Shown here in pieces: positions 8,089 to 15,772 of a stretch of DNA of 64,000 nucleotides. The stretch is from Brevibacillus_H ginsengisoli. Its GTDB lineage: Bacteria; Bacillota; Bacilli; Brevibacillales; Brevibacillaceae. The notes beneath the pieces are model-generated. The model did no database searches. It had not been told where the DNA came from and saw nothing but the letters and a program-made list of their open reading frames with translations. Position numbers and translations under genes: made by a program. The DNA is taken from contig NZ_JBNJQR010000004.1 in assembly GCF_050113715.1 (NCBI RefSeq), positions 365,467 to 429,466 of the forward strand, read 5' to 3'. Each line of letters opens with the position of its first letter. Positions within the stretch are counted from its first letter, which is position 1.

Positions 8089-9189
8089 TTATACGTTAAA
8101 ACGGAAGTGAATAACATCGCCGTCTTTCACGATGTATTCTTTTCCTTCAAGACGGTACTTACCTTTTTCACGAGCAGCATTCACTGAACCTGCTTCCACC
8201 AAGTCATCATATGCTACTAATTCTGCACGAATAAATCCGCGTTCAAAGTCAGTATGAATGACACCAGCAGCCTGTGGAGCTTTCATGCCTTGTTTGATCG
8301 TCCAGGCACGAACTTCTTGCACCCCAGCCGTGAAGTAGGTAACCAAACCAAGCAAGTTGTACGCTGCGCGGATCAAACGATCAAGACCCGACTCCTGCAA
8401 ACCAAGCTCTTCTAGGAACATATCCTTGTCTTCTCCTTCAAGCTCGGCAATCTCGGATTCTACTTTGGCGCTAATGACAACAATCTCAGCGCCTTCAGTA
8501 GCGGCATGAGCCTTAACCGCTTGCACATGAGGATTGCTCTCATAGTTGGTAATCTCATCTTCCGCCACATTGCATACGTACATCATTGGTTTGATCGTGA
8601 GCAAATGCAGATCACGAACCAGCTTTTGCTCTTCTTCGTCCAACGCAACAGCACGAGCCGCATGGCCTTCTTCAAAAGCAGCTTGCAGCTTTTCCAATAC
8701 ATCCAGCTCTTGTTTCGCTTCTTTATCGCCCGCTTTTACTTTGCGGCCAATGCGCTCAATACGACGAGTAACCGAATCCAGGTCAGCGAAGACAAGCTCC
8801 AGGTTGATGGTTTCAATATCGCTTAAAGGATCTACTTTACCCGCTACGTGTGTGATGTTCTCGTCCTCGAAGCAGCGAACAACCTGAGCGATCGCATCTA
8901 CTTCACGGATGTGAGCCAAGAACTGGTTACCCAAACCTTCGCCTTTGCTTGCTCCTTTTACCAGACCGGCAATATCAACAAATTCAAAAGCGGTAGGAAC
9001 CACTTTGTTCGGCACAACGATTTCGGTCAATTTAGTCAAACGAGGATCTGGAACTTCTACAATCCCTACGTTTGGATCAATCGTACAAAACGGATAATTG
9101 GCAGATTCCGCCCCCGCTTGGGTAATCGCGTTAAACAGGGTCGATTTTCCTACGTTCGGCAACCCTACGATCCCACATGACATTCCCAT
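8089..9189 (-). CDS. ychF: Redox-regulated ATPase YchF (Obg-like)
   Basis: Universally conserved P-loop protein of the Obg family that favours ATP over GTP and binds ribosomes; its role is in translation or stress control. P-loop GLPNVGKSTLFNAIT (about 9-23), switch region FVDIAGLVKGASKGEG and the C-terminal TGS domain (about 280-366, ending IHFRFNV) are all visible. The 366 residues match the family. GGAG sits 10 bases from the first ATG at 9189. It is apparently monocistronic, with only a weak CCTTGC/GCAAGG hairpin after it. Confidence 0.97.
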   Translation of the reverse strand: MGMSCGIVGLPNVGKSTLFNAITQAGAESANYPFCTIDPNVGIVEVPDPRLTKLTEIVVPNKVVPTAFEFVDIAGLVKGASKGEGLGNQFLAHIREVDAIAQVVRCFEDENITHVAGKVDPLSDIETINLELVFADLDSVTRRIERIGRKVKAGDKEAKQELDVLEKLQAAFEEGHAARAVALDEEEQKLVRDLHLLTIKPMMYVCNVAEDEITNYESNPHVQAVKAHAATEGAEIVVISAKVESEIAELEGEDKDMFLEELGLQESGLDRLIRAAYNLLGLVTYFTAGVQEVRAWTIKQGMKAPQAAGVIHTDFERGFIRAELVAYDDLVEAGSVNAAREKGKYRLEGKEYIVKDGDVIHFRFNV

Positions 9190-9304
9190 CTATAAACAAC
9201 TCCTTATTATCCGATAATATAGGCATCCTTTTCAGTATAAAGATTTGCCCACAAGATTACAATTGAATTAAAAACCACTCCACTAAGCCCCACATTGGTC
9301 CCAT

Positions 9305-10000
9305 TTATCTCTGCGACAGGCGATAACGATTAACAGGGCGCCCAATCCCACCGTATTGAATGTCGCGTGTCAGCTTTCCTGTTTTCTCAAGGAATTCCAG
9401 GTACCGTCTAGCCGTTACCCTAGCGATTCCGACTTGGTCGGCAACCTCATCAGCGGACAGCGCTGTCTGTTGTTCCATCATAAAGTAGACCACTTGCTTA
9501 AGTGTCAGTGAATTGAGTCCTTTGGGCAGATTATCCTGTTCAATATCTGTGGAAACCCGTCTACCTGCGATAATATGATCAAGTTCCGACTGCGTAACCG
9601 TCCTCTTTTCAGTGAAATTCGCTCGAAAATGCCTGTATTTCTCCAGCGCCTGTTTCATGCGTTCAAACTTGAATGGCTTGATGATGTAATCAATCGCACC
9701 GTTGCGTAATGTCTCTTGAATAGTCGTCATCTCTTTGGCAGCCGAAATAATGATGACGTCCACCGGGTAAGACGCAGAACGTATCTCGTGCAAGGTCTCA
9801 ATTCCATCCAAAAGCGGCATGAAAATATCCATAATCACTAAATCAGGTTTCAATTCCTTCAAAAGCTCCAAGCCTTCCCGCCCATTTCCAGCAATCCCGC
9901 AAACGATAAAACCTTCTACCCGTTCGACGAATTGACGGTTCACTTCCTGTACCATTGGATCATCTTCAATCAGCAAAACGGAAAACCGCTCATTATCCAT
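9305..10000 (-). CDS. dctR: C4-dicarboxylate response regulator DctR
   Basis: Receiver/HTH regulator of the CitT/DcuR class that activates dicarboxylate transport genes. The receiver domain shows acidic residues EDDP near the N-terminus, phospho-acceptor Asp in LVIMDIFMPLLDG (about residue 57) and Lys in YIIKPF. The C-terminal helix-turn-helix is ADEVADQVGIARVTARRYL. It overlaps the dctS stop region by 8 bases, so the two are translationally coupled. Together with dctS, dctB and dctA it matches the B. subtilis dctB-dctS-dctR-dctA set. Confidence 0.9.
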   Translation of the reverse strand: MDNERFSVLLIEDDPMVQEVNRQFVERVEGFIVCGIAGNGREGLELLKELKPDLVIMDIFMPLLDGIETLHEIRSASYPVDVIIISAAKEMTTIQETLRNGAIDYIIKPFKFERMKQALEKYRHFRANFTEKRTVTQSELDHIIAGRRVSTDIEQDNLPKGLNSLTLKQVVYFMMEQQTALSADEVADQVGIARVTARRYLEFLEKTGKLTRDIQYGGIGRPVNRYRLSQR

Positions 10001-11591
10001 GCGTATTTCCTTCCTTCATCGGGAATGTGAGAACAAAGCTTGTCCCCATACCTGGAGTCGAGTCACATCGCAGCTCTCCATTGGTTCTGGAAATAATCTG
10101 ATGTACTAGATTAAGTCCAATCCCGCGATGAACCTGTTGTTTCGTCGAAAAGCCCCGCTCCATCATTAGTTGTTGAACTTCCGGTTCCATGCCGCAGCCA
10201 TTATCTTCTACCAACAAAGAGAGGATTTCCTCGTCTTGTTCCATGCTGATGATGACCTCTTTATTCTCCCGTTCTACTTGTTGTAGAGCATCAAACGCAT
10301 TCTCTATGAGATTTCCAATTATAATGACAAAATCATGTCGATCCATCTGATTCGGAAAGCGATCCAAGTTGCTTCTTCGGTCAATGGTGACTGTAATGCC
10401 CAGCTCTTTCCCTCTGCTTACCTTGCTTAGCAATAATCCGGAAATACTGGTGTCTTGGATTTGTTGTGTTAAAAAATCAGTCATTTCCTTTTGCTGTTCG
10501 GATATTTGAAACAGATATTCCAATGCTTTATCAACCGCTCCGAGTTGTAACAAGCCCGCTATCGTATGCAGCTTGTTCATATGTTCGTGGTTTTGCACCC
10601 GCAGTGCGTCGACAAACTTACGAACTCCAGTCAGCTCCTCCGCCAGATTGGTTACCTCCGTCAAATCCTGAAAGATGGCCAGAGCTCCGACCGTTTGCTG
10701 ATTGACCTTAATCGGTACCCGGTTGGACATGATAATCGTATTTCCCACATTTAATTCCTGGTTGTAAATGGGCTGCTGCAGCTCAAGAATCTCGGGCAAT
10801 CGGGAATCTGGTATTACTTCCCAAATATTCTGGCCGATTACCTCACCCGTTATCCCAAAGATTTCCTTGGCCTTCTCATTAAATATCGTGATGTTCTCCT
10901 GATTATCGATCGCGATAACACCCTCATGCATGGCATGAAAAGTATCTGTCCGCTCGCGCAAAATCCGAGCGATCTCATGAGGTTCCAAGTTATACATCTG
11001 CTTCTTCATGTGTTTGGCCAACTGCCAAGAGCCCCAAATTCCAAACAGGACCGATAACAGGAAGGTTATCATGATATAGCCTTGTTTATCGTAGAGGATC
11101 TCACTGATACTTGGCAGAAGGTGTCCAGCCATGACTACGCCGATCTGCCGATGCTCTTCATCCATTATGGGAACGTAGGCGCGTATTGCTGTGCCTAATT
11201 CACCCTCAACCTTGGAAGTGTAAGTATGTTCGGCAAAAGCCAAATCTTCATCCCTGCCAATCGACTTAGTCCCAATCCGCTCTTGAATTGGATCAGACAG
11301 CCTAACTCGATTCATATCCATGACGACAATGTAGGTGGCATCATTAATCATGCGTAGTCGTCTAGTGATCGGGTTAATGGTTTTCCAGCCGTCCGGTTTA
11401 TTTATCGATTCCTTGATCATAGGGATCTCCGCAACCGAACGCGCTGTAATAAGCAAACGCTGACCAACCTCATCTTCCTTCATTTTAATAAATCCGCCTA
11501 AAACAATAATGCCTCCGATAAGTAAAGAGAACAGCACAATGCCAAAGGAAAGCAGAGTGATCTTCCAGTGGATTTTTACGTTCTTTAACAG
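9993..11591 (-). CDS. dctS: C4-dicarboxylate sensor histidine kinase DctS, probable CTG start
   Basis: CitA/DcuS-type membrane kinase: membrane helix 1 (about 10-38), extracytoplasmic PDC sensor domain, membrane helix 2 (ITFLLSVLFGIWGSWQLA), PAS domain, H-box QNHEHMNKLHT (His about 334), then ATP-binding motifs NLIENAFDAL, DNGCGM and GIGLNLV. The first standard start in frame, GTG at 11537, has no ribosome site and cuts into helix 1. The frame continues upstream as KNVKIHWKITLLSFGIV, and CTG at 11591 lies 8 bases after AAAGGGG. I therefore place the start there (532 residues). Product identity is firm; the start is inference. Confidence 0.88.
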   Translation of the reverse strand: MLKNVKIHWKITLLSFGIVLFSLLIGGIIVLGGFIKMKEDEVGQRLLITARSVAEIPMIKESINKPDGWKTINPITRRLRMINDATYIVVMDMNRVRLSDPIQERIGTKSIGRDEDLAFAEHTYTSKVEGELGTAIRAYVPIMDEEHRQIGVVMAGHLLPSISEILYDKQGYIMITFLLSVLFGIWGSWQLAKHMKKQMYNLEPHEIARILRERTDTFHAMHEGVIAIDNQENITIFNEKAKEIFGITGEVIGQNIWEVIPDSRLPEILELQQPIYNQELNVGNTIIMSNRVPIKVNQQTVGALAIFQDLTEVTNLAEELTGVRKFVDALRVQNHEHMNKLHTIAGLLQLGAVDKALEYLFQISEQQKEMTDFLTQQIQDTSISGLLLSKVSRGKELGITVTIDRRSNLDRFPNQMDRHDFVIIIGNLIENAFDALQQVERENKEVIISMEQDEEILSLLVEDNGCGMEPEVQQLMMERGFSTKQQVHRGIGLNLVHQIISRTNGELRCDSTPGMGTSFVLTFPMKEGNTHG

Positions 11592-11695
11592 AAGAATATC
11601 CCCTTTGTCTCTTTGAATGGATGAATTTACTCGCTACAAATATTGTGAAATAATAAAGAGAATTTATCAACTTTAATAAATGGAGATCCTCGCTT

Positions 11696-12766
11696 ATGAG
11701 ATCAATCATCGGAATCAGCATCATTATTATTGGAATTTTGATAACAGCTGTCGTCATTGGGTTTCGTTCTGAATTAGGCTCGAATAACTTATCCTACGAC
11801 GATGAACAGAAAGGACTTAATCAACGAATCATCATCAAATTCAGTCACGTCGTTGCCGAAAACACACCGAAAGGATTAGCTGTTGATCAATTTGCTAACC
11901 TTGTTTCTGAAAAAACCAACGGAAAAGTTGAAGTACAGGTTTACCCTAATGGCATCCTTTATTCCGATAAGGACGAGTTCCAGGCGTTATGGCAGGGGAA
12001 TATCCAGATGATCGCACCAGCCTATTCCAAAATTTCTACGCTATACCCAAGCTGGATGGTGCTAGATCTTCCGTTCGCTTTCCCCAACCAACAAGCAGTA
12101 GATGAATCGCTCCACGGAGAGATCGGACAGATTCTGTTTCATACCCTTGAGTCAAAAAATATGAAAGGACTGGCCTTCTGGAGCAACGGTTTCAAGCAAG
12201 TAACCAGCAACCAACATCCCATCCTTACACCCAAAGACTTCCGTGAACAAAAAATTCGGATCATGCCAAGCAAAGTCCTTGAAGATCAATATCGGCTGCT
12301 CGGCGCCCAGCCAGTTCCAATTCCTTTTAATGAAGTCTATCAAAACATTGAGAACGGAACAGTTGATGGGCAGGAAAATACTATCTCAAATATATTTACT
12401 AAAAGACTGTATCTTGGACAAAAATATTTAACCTTAAGTAACCATGGCTATTTGGGATATGCCGTGATTGTGAACAAATCATTCTGGGACAAACTCCCCT
12501 CTGACATTCAAGACAAGATTCAGGAAGCTTTACAAGAAACGAGTGTTTGGAATAACCAGAAGGCCGTTTCTATGAATGAAAAGCAATTAAATGAGCTTCG
12601 CACGATGTCGGTCCTCCAGATCCATGAACTAACGAATGAACAGCGTAATCAATGGATTCAAGCAACAGATCCACTGTATAACAAATATGCAGACACCATT
12701 GGCTATGGTTTGGTGAATAAGGTAAAACAAATTCGAAATAAATACGCGTATCCTCAACCGCGATGA
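11696..12766 (+). CDS. dctB: TRAP-type C4-dicarboxylate-binding protein DctB/DctP
   Basis: Extracytoplasmic solute-binding protein for succinate, fumarate or malate. It has one hydrophobic N-terminal helix (residues 4-22) serving as signal or anchor, then the DctP fold: FSHVVAENTPKGLAVDQFA, the substrate-site region REQKIRIMPS, and NEVYQNIENGTVDGQENT. No TRAP permease genes (dctQ, dctM) are present. The neighbours are the DctS/DctR sensor pair (divergent) and the symporter dctA, so it is more likely a co-sensor, as for B. subtilis DctB, than part of a TRAP transporter. GGAG lies 10 bases before the ATG. Confidence 0.88.
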   Translation: MRSIIGISIIIIGILITAVVIGFRSELGSNNLSYDDEQKGLNQRIIIKFSHVVAENTPKGLAVDQFANLVSEKTNGKVEVQVYPNGILYSDKDEFQALWQGNIQMIAPAYSKISTLYPSWMVLDLPFAFPNQQAVDESLHGEIGQILFHTLESKNMKGLAFWSNGFKQVTSNQHPILTPKDFREQKIRIMPSKVLEDQYRLLGAQPVPIPFNEVYQNIENGTVDGQENTISNIFTKRLYLGQKYLTLSNHGYLGYAVIVNKSFWDKLPSDIQDKIQEALQETSVWNNQKAVSMNEKQLNELRTMSVLQIHELTNEQRNQWIQATDPLYNKYADTIGYGLVNKVKQIRNKYAYPQPR

Positions 12767-12798
12767 AGCCTGGAGAACACTCTCCAGGCTTATTTTTT
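12766..12798 (+). terminator. Terminator of dctB
   Basis: AAGCCTGGAGA (12766-12776) and TCTCCAGGCTT (12781-12791) are perfect 11-bp arms with an ACAC loop and a T7 tail. It separates dctB from dctA, so the two are separate transcripts. Confidence 0.92.
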
Positions 12799-12874
12799 TC
12801 GTAGACCAAAACGACCAAAAAGAACAATATGACCATATTCTTTTAAATTCATTCGGGTGAACTTACAATTCTTA

Positions 12875-12887
12875 TTAAGCGCTTTCA
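12875..12887 (+). promoter_or_regulatory. Probable CcpA cre site upstream of dctA
   Basis: TTAAGCGCTTTCA, whose complement TGAAAGCGCTTAA fits the Bacillus catabolite-response consensus, lies 35 bases before the dctA start. It overlaps a weak promoter (TTTCAT, 16 bases, TATAAG at about 12905). Carbon catabolite repression of dicarboxylate uptake is expected. Confidence 0.6.
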
Positions 12888-12921
12888 TATTTCTGAAAAA
12901 TTAGTATAAGGGAGTGACGGG

Positions 12922-14208
12922 ATGAAGTTCAACTTTCGTAATCTGACTGTTCAAGTTATCATTGCAATTATTCTCGGTATCCTCGTAGGTCAATTCTTTC
13001 CTAAGTTCGCGGTAGATCTTAAGATTTTAGCGGATGTATTTATTAAAATGATTAAGATGGTCATTGGTCCAATCATCTTCTTTACGATTGTAAGCGGTAT
13101 TGCAAGCATGGGAGATGTAAAAAAAGTTGGCCGGATCGGCGGAAAAGCCATTCTCTACTTCGAGATCGTAACAACGGTTGCCTTAGCGATCGGTATCCTG
13201 ATCGTAAATCTGGTTCAACCTGGTGCGGGAATCGATACGAGCAAGGTGCATGGAGACATTAGCAAATATACATCTGCCGCCAAAGAAAGCAGTGGAGTCG
13301 TTGACTTCTTAGCTGGCATTGTACCAGACAACGTAATGGCTGCTTTCGCCAAAGGGGAAATGCTTCCGATTCTGTTCTTTGCCGTTTTGTTCGGAGTGTC
13401 CTTAGCTGCAATGGGCAAAAACGGAAAGCCAATCTTGCAATTATTTGATAAGTTTGCGCACGTATTTTTCGGTATTGTAAACATGATCATGAAGCTTTCG
13501 CCTATTGCTGCTTTTGGTGCCATGTCTTATACCATCGGGAAATTCGGGATCTCCTCTCTTACCTCGCTTGGCAAGTTAATGGGTTCCGTCTATATCACAA
13601 TGTTCCTGTTCATTGTTGTTATTCTTGGTTCAATTGCGCGCTACTATGGATTTAACATTTTTAGCTTCTTAAAATATATTAAAGATGAGATTCTACTGGT
13701 TCTAGGAACTTCTTCTTCTGAATCGGCATTGCCTCCAATTATGAAAAAGCTCGAAAGATACGGCTGTTCCAAATCTGTTGTCGGACTTGTTATTCCTACA
13801 GGTTATTCGTTTAACCTGGATGGTACTTCTATCTACTTGTCTATGGCTTCGCTCTTTATCGCACAAGCGTACGGCATACACTTATCGCTGGTACAACAAC
13901 TCACACTTCTTGGAGTCCTGATGCTCACTTCCAAAGGAGCTGCTGGTGTAACTGGTTCCGGATTTGTTACCTTAGCTGCCACACTTTCCGCTTTTCCAAT
14001 GGTCCCAGTCGAAGGAATTGCCCTTCTAATCGGTGTAGACCGATTTATGTCGGAAGCTCGCGCCATTACAAACCTGATTGGCAATAGTGTTGCAACTGTG
14101 GTCGTATCCAAAATGGAAAATGAATTCAACCCGAATGCTGTTTCTATCGATGAAGAAACAGATGATGTTCCTGTATCACCTGCTTTCCCTACTACTTTAT
14201 CTAGTTAA
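12922..14208 (+). CDS. dctA: C4-dicarboxylate:cation symporter DctA
   Basis: Inner-membrane importer of succinate, fumarate and malate, of the dicarboxylate/amino acid:cation symporter family. The 428 residues have about eight membrane helices and two re-entrant loops. Family motifs are LGTSSSESALPPIMKKLE (the SSSESALP version is typical of DctA rather than glutamate carriers), PTGYSFNLDGTSIYLSMA, and GVTGSGFVTLAATL. GGGAG precedes the ATG. A cre-like site lies upstream, a terminator follows, and the dctS/dctR/dctB sensory genes are next door. Confidence 0.94.
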   Translation: MKFNFRNLTVQVIIAIILGILVGQFFPKFAVDLKILADVFIKMIKMVIGPIIFFTIVSGIASMGDVKKVGRIGGKAILYFEIVTTVALAIGILIVNLVQPGAGIDTSKVHGDISKYTSAAKESSGVVDFLAGIVPDNVMAAFAKGEMLPILFFAVLFGVSLAAMGKNGKPILQLFDKFAHVFFGIVNMIMKLSPIAAFGAMSYTIGKFGISSLTSLGKLMGSVYITMFLFIVVILGSIARYYGFNIFSFLKYIKDEILLVLGTSSSESALPPIMKKLERYGCSKSVVGLVIPTGYSFNLDGTSIYLSMASLFIAQAYGIHLSLVQQLTLLGVLMLTSKGAAGVTGSGFVTLAATLSAFPMVPVEGIALLIGVDRFMSEARAITNLIGNSVATVVVSKMENEFNPNAVSIDEETDDVPVSPAFPTTLSS

Positions 14209-14222
14209 TATAGACCGAACCC

Positions 14223-14264
14223 AAAGGTATAGCCCCAATGACTCACTCGGGCTATACCTTTTTT
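14223..14264 (+). terminator. Terminator of dctA
   Basis: AAAGGTATAGCCC and GGGCTATACCTTT form 13-bp perfect arms with a 13-base loop, followed by T's. Confidence 0.92.
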
Positions 14265-14292
14265 AATAATATTAGGACTATTTACCTTAACC

Positions 14293-14321
14293 TTGTAATT
14301 ACTCCCAACCTCATTTATACT
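14293..14321 (+). promoter_or_regulatory. Promoter of the cyclic-di-GMP-regulated ATP-grasp gene
   Basis: TTGTAA (14293-14298), a 17-base spacer and TATACT (14316-14321) form a good sigma-A promoter, about 40 bases upstream of the riboswitch. Confidence 0.7.
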
Positions 14322-14361
14322 TCGTTCGTAGTGTAATCTACCAATTGTATATGTATTTCGA

Positions 14362-14446
14362 TAAATGGCAAACTCATTGAAAAGTGAGGACGCAAAGCTA
14401 CGGGTCTAAGGTTATCAACTATGACAGCCGAGCTGCCGAATGGCTC
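14362..14446 (+). ncRNA. Cyclic-di-GMP-I (GEMM) riboswitch aptamer
   Basis: The conserved core is directly readable. GGCAAACTCATT is followed by a GAAA tetraloop closing stem P2, then the invariant linker GGACGCAAAGC. Next come the tetraloop-receptor segment GGGTCTAAGG, the P3 arm and GCCGAGCTGCC, and a closing AATGG. This is the architecture of GEMM-I riboswitches that bind cyclic di-GMP. It lies between a promoter and a terminator, ahead of the gene at 14544. Class assignment rests on motif recognition only, but the match is strong. Confidence 0.9.
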
Positions 14447-14470
14447 CAAAGTTTTATCTTTGGTCTTATA

Positions 14471-14500
14471 GCTATTCCACCTGGAGTAGCTTTTTATTTT
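14471..14500 (+). terminator. Riboswitch expression-platform terminator
   Basis: GCTATTCC (14471-14478) and GGAGTAGC (14483-14490) pair (one G-U) across a 4-base loop, followed by TTTTTATTTT. It sits 25 bases after the cyclic-di-GMP aptamer and 44 bases before the TTG start, the expected place for a ligand-controlled terminator. Confidence 0.8.
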
Positions 14501-14543
14501 GTCGTTTCATACAGAGATATTGAAGGTAAGGGAGAGAGAAATC

Positions 14544-15719
14544 TTGTTTATTTTGGACAAGCCCTATGTTTCCCCGTTTCTGGCTAGCACTTTAGTAGAT
14601 ACACAGATGCCCGTCATGATCATGGGAGATGTAGCAGTACCAGAGCGTCACCGTTTAAATCTTTTGACACAACAGGATTTTATTCAGAATCTGATGAGAC
14701 AAAATCATTATCCGGTCCTTACAAATTCAGAAAACGCGTTTTCTCAACTTGAAAAACATCTTCCAGACTCTTCGCTCGTTAGAAACATCTCTTTATTTAA
14801 AAACAAAGTGACGTTTCGCCGCTGGTTAAGCCAAATCTACCCTTCTTTTTTCTTCCGAGAAGTATCCATTACTGAACTTGCTACCATTAACCCCGCCACT
14901 TTACCTTACCCGATCATTATTAAACCAGCAGTTGGTTACGCAAGCTTAGGTGTTTATCGCGTAGTGAATCAAGATGAATGGTATGCGGTTAGCAAATTAA
15001 TTAAGGCTGAGGTTCAGCTATCGAATAAGCTTTACTCTAACACTGTTTACGATTCGAGTACGTTCATCATCGAAGAATGGATTCAAGGTAGTGAATATGC
15101 AATCGATGCCTATTACAACGAGTCTGGTGAGCCAGTTGTGTTAAACGTATTCAAACGTATGTTTTTCCATGACGGAGACACCTCAGATCGTATCTACTAC
15201 ACAAGCAAGGAAGTATTAAATGAAGCTTTGGCAAGCGTTCAATCTTTTCTTCATACAATCGGTCAAAAGGCTAAATTAAACAACTTTCCGCTTCATGTTG
15301 AAATTCGAATGAAAGAGAATGGAGAGTTGGTTCCGATTGAAGTGAATCCCCTGAGATTCTCGGGAATCGGTACAAACGAACTAGGTTTCTATGCTTATGG
15401 CGTGAACACATATGAGTCATTTATTAAACAAACGAAGCCGGATTGGGACTCAATCCTTGCCTCGATGGATGATTCTCTCTACAGCTTTTTTTGCGCAGGT
15501 ATTCCCAACTCGATTGATCCAGACATAATCTCTTCGGTAGACGAGGAAGGATTGCGTCGTCAATTCGCCCATGTTCTTCATTCCTACTCCCTATTCCCGA
15601 AAGATCCAGCTACTTTTGCGGTATTGTTTTATAAAAGTGAATCTTCGGAAGAAAACAAAAGACTGCTGACACTAGATTTAAGCCAGTTTCTTCGCTGTCT
15701 TGAACCAGTTACTACATAA
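14544..15719 (+). CDS. ATP-grasp domain enzyme under cyclic-di-GMP control
   Basis: An ATP-grasp ligase joins a carboxylate to an amine or thiol through an acyl-phosphate. The 391 residues show KPAVGYASLGVYRV (ATP-binding loop, about 130-143), TFIIEEWIQGSEYAIDAYYN (hinge and carboxylate region) and PIEVNPLRFSGIG (metal-binding Glu/Asn). The N-terminus (FILDKPYVSPFLAST) looks like a pre-ATP-grasp domain. Start TTG at 14544 is chosen because GGAG lies 9 bases upstream; the longer frame has none. It stands alone, with no partner synthase or transporter. Substrate and product cannot be read from the sequence. A bidirectional terminator follows. Confidence 0.85.
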   Translation: MFILDKPYVSPFLASTLVDTQMPVMIMGDVAVPERHRLNLLTQQDFIQNLMRQNHYPVLTNSENAFSQLEKHLPDSSLVRNISLFKNKVTFRRWLSQIYPSFFFREVSITELATINPATLPYPIIIKPAVGYASLGVYRVVNQDEWYAVSKLIKAEVQLSNKLYSNTVYDSSTFIIEEWIQGSEYAIDAYYNESGEPVVLNVFKRMFFHDGDTSDRIYYTSKEVLNEALASVQSFLHTIGQKAKLNNFPLHVEIRMKENGELVPIEVNPLRFSGIGTNELGFYAYGVNTYESFIKQTKPDWDSILASMDDSLYSFFCAGIPNSIDPDIISSVDEEGLRRQFAHVLHSYSLFPKDPATFAVLFYKSESSEENKRLLTLDLSQFLRCLEPVTT

Positions 15720-15737
15720 GATTTGTTTGTGCCACGC

Positions 15738-15767
15738 AAGAAGCCTCCTGAATTCAGGAGGCTTCTT
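15738..15767. terminator. Bidirectional terminator (perfect 30-bp palindrome)
   Basis: AAGAAGCCTCCTGAA (15738-15752) is mirrored exactly by TTCAGGAGGCTTCTT (15753-15767). It lies between two convergent genes, the ATP-grasp gene and pepF. Flanking T/A content is modest, so it may act on both strands. Confidence 0.8.
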
Positions 15768-15772
15768 CGTGT

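Noticed and set aside
14384..14587. 67-codon frame across the cyclic-di-GMP riboswitch
   Set aside because: It lies on conserved riboswitch and terminator sequence and has no ribosome site.
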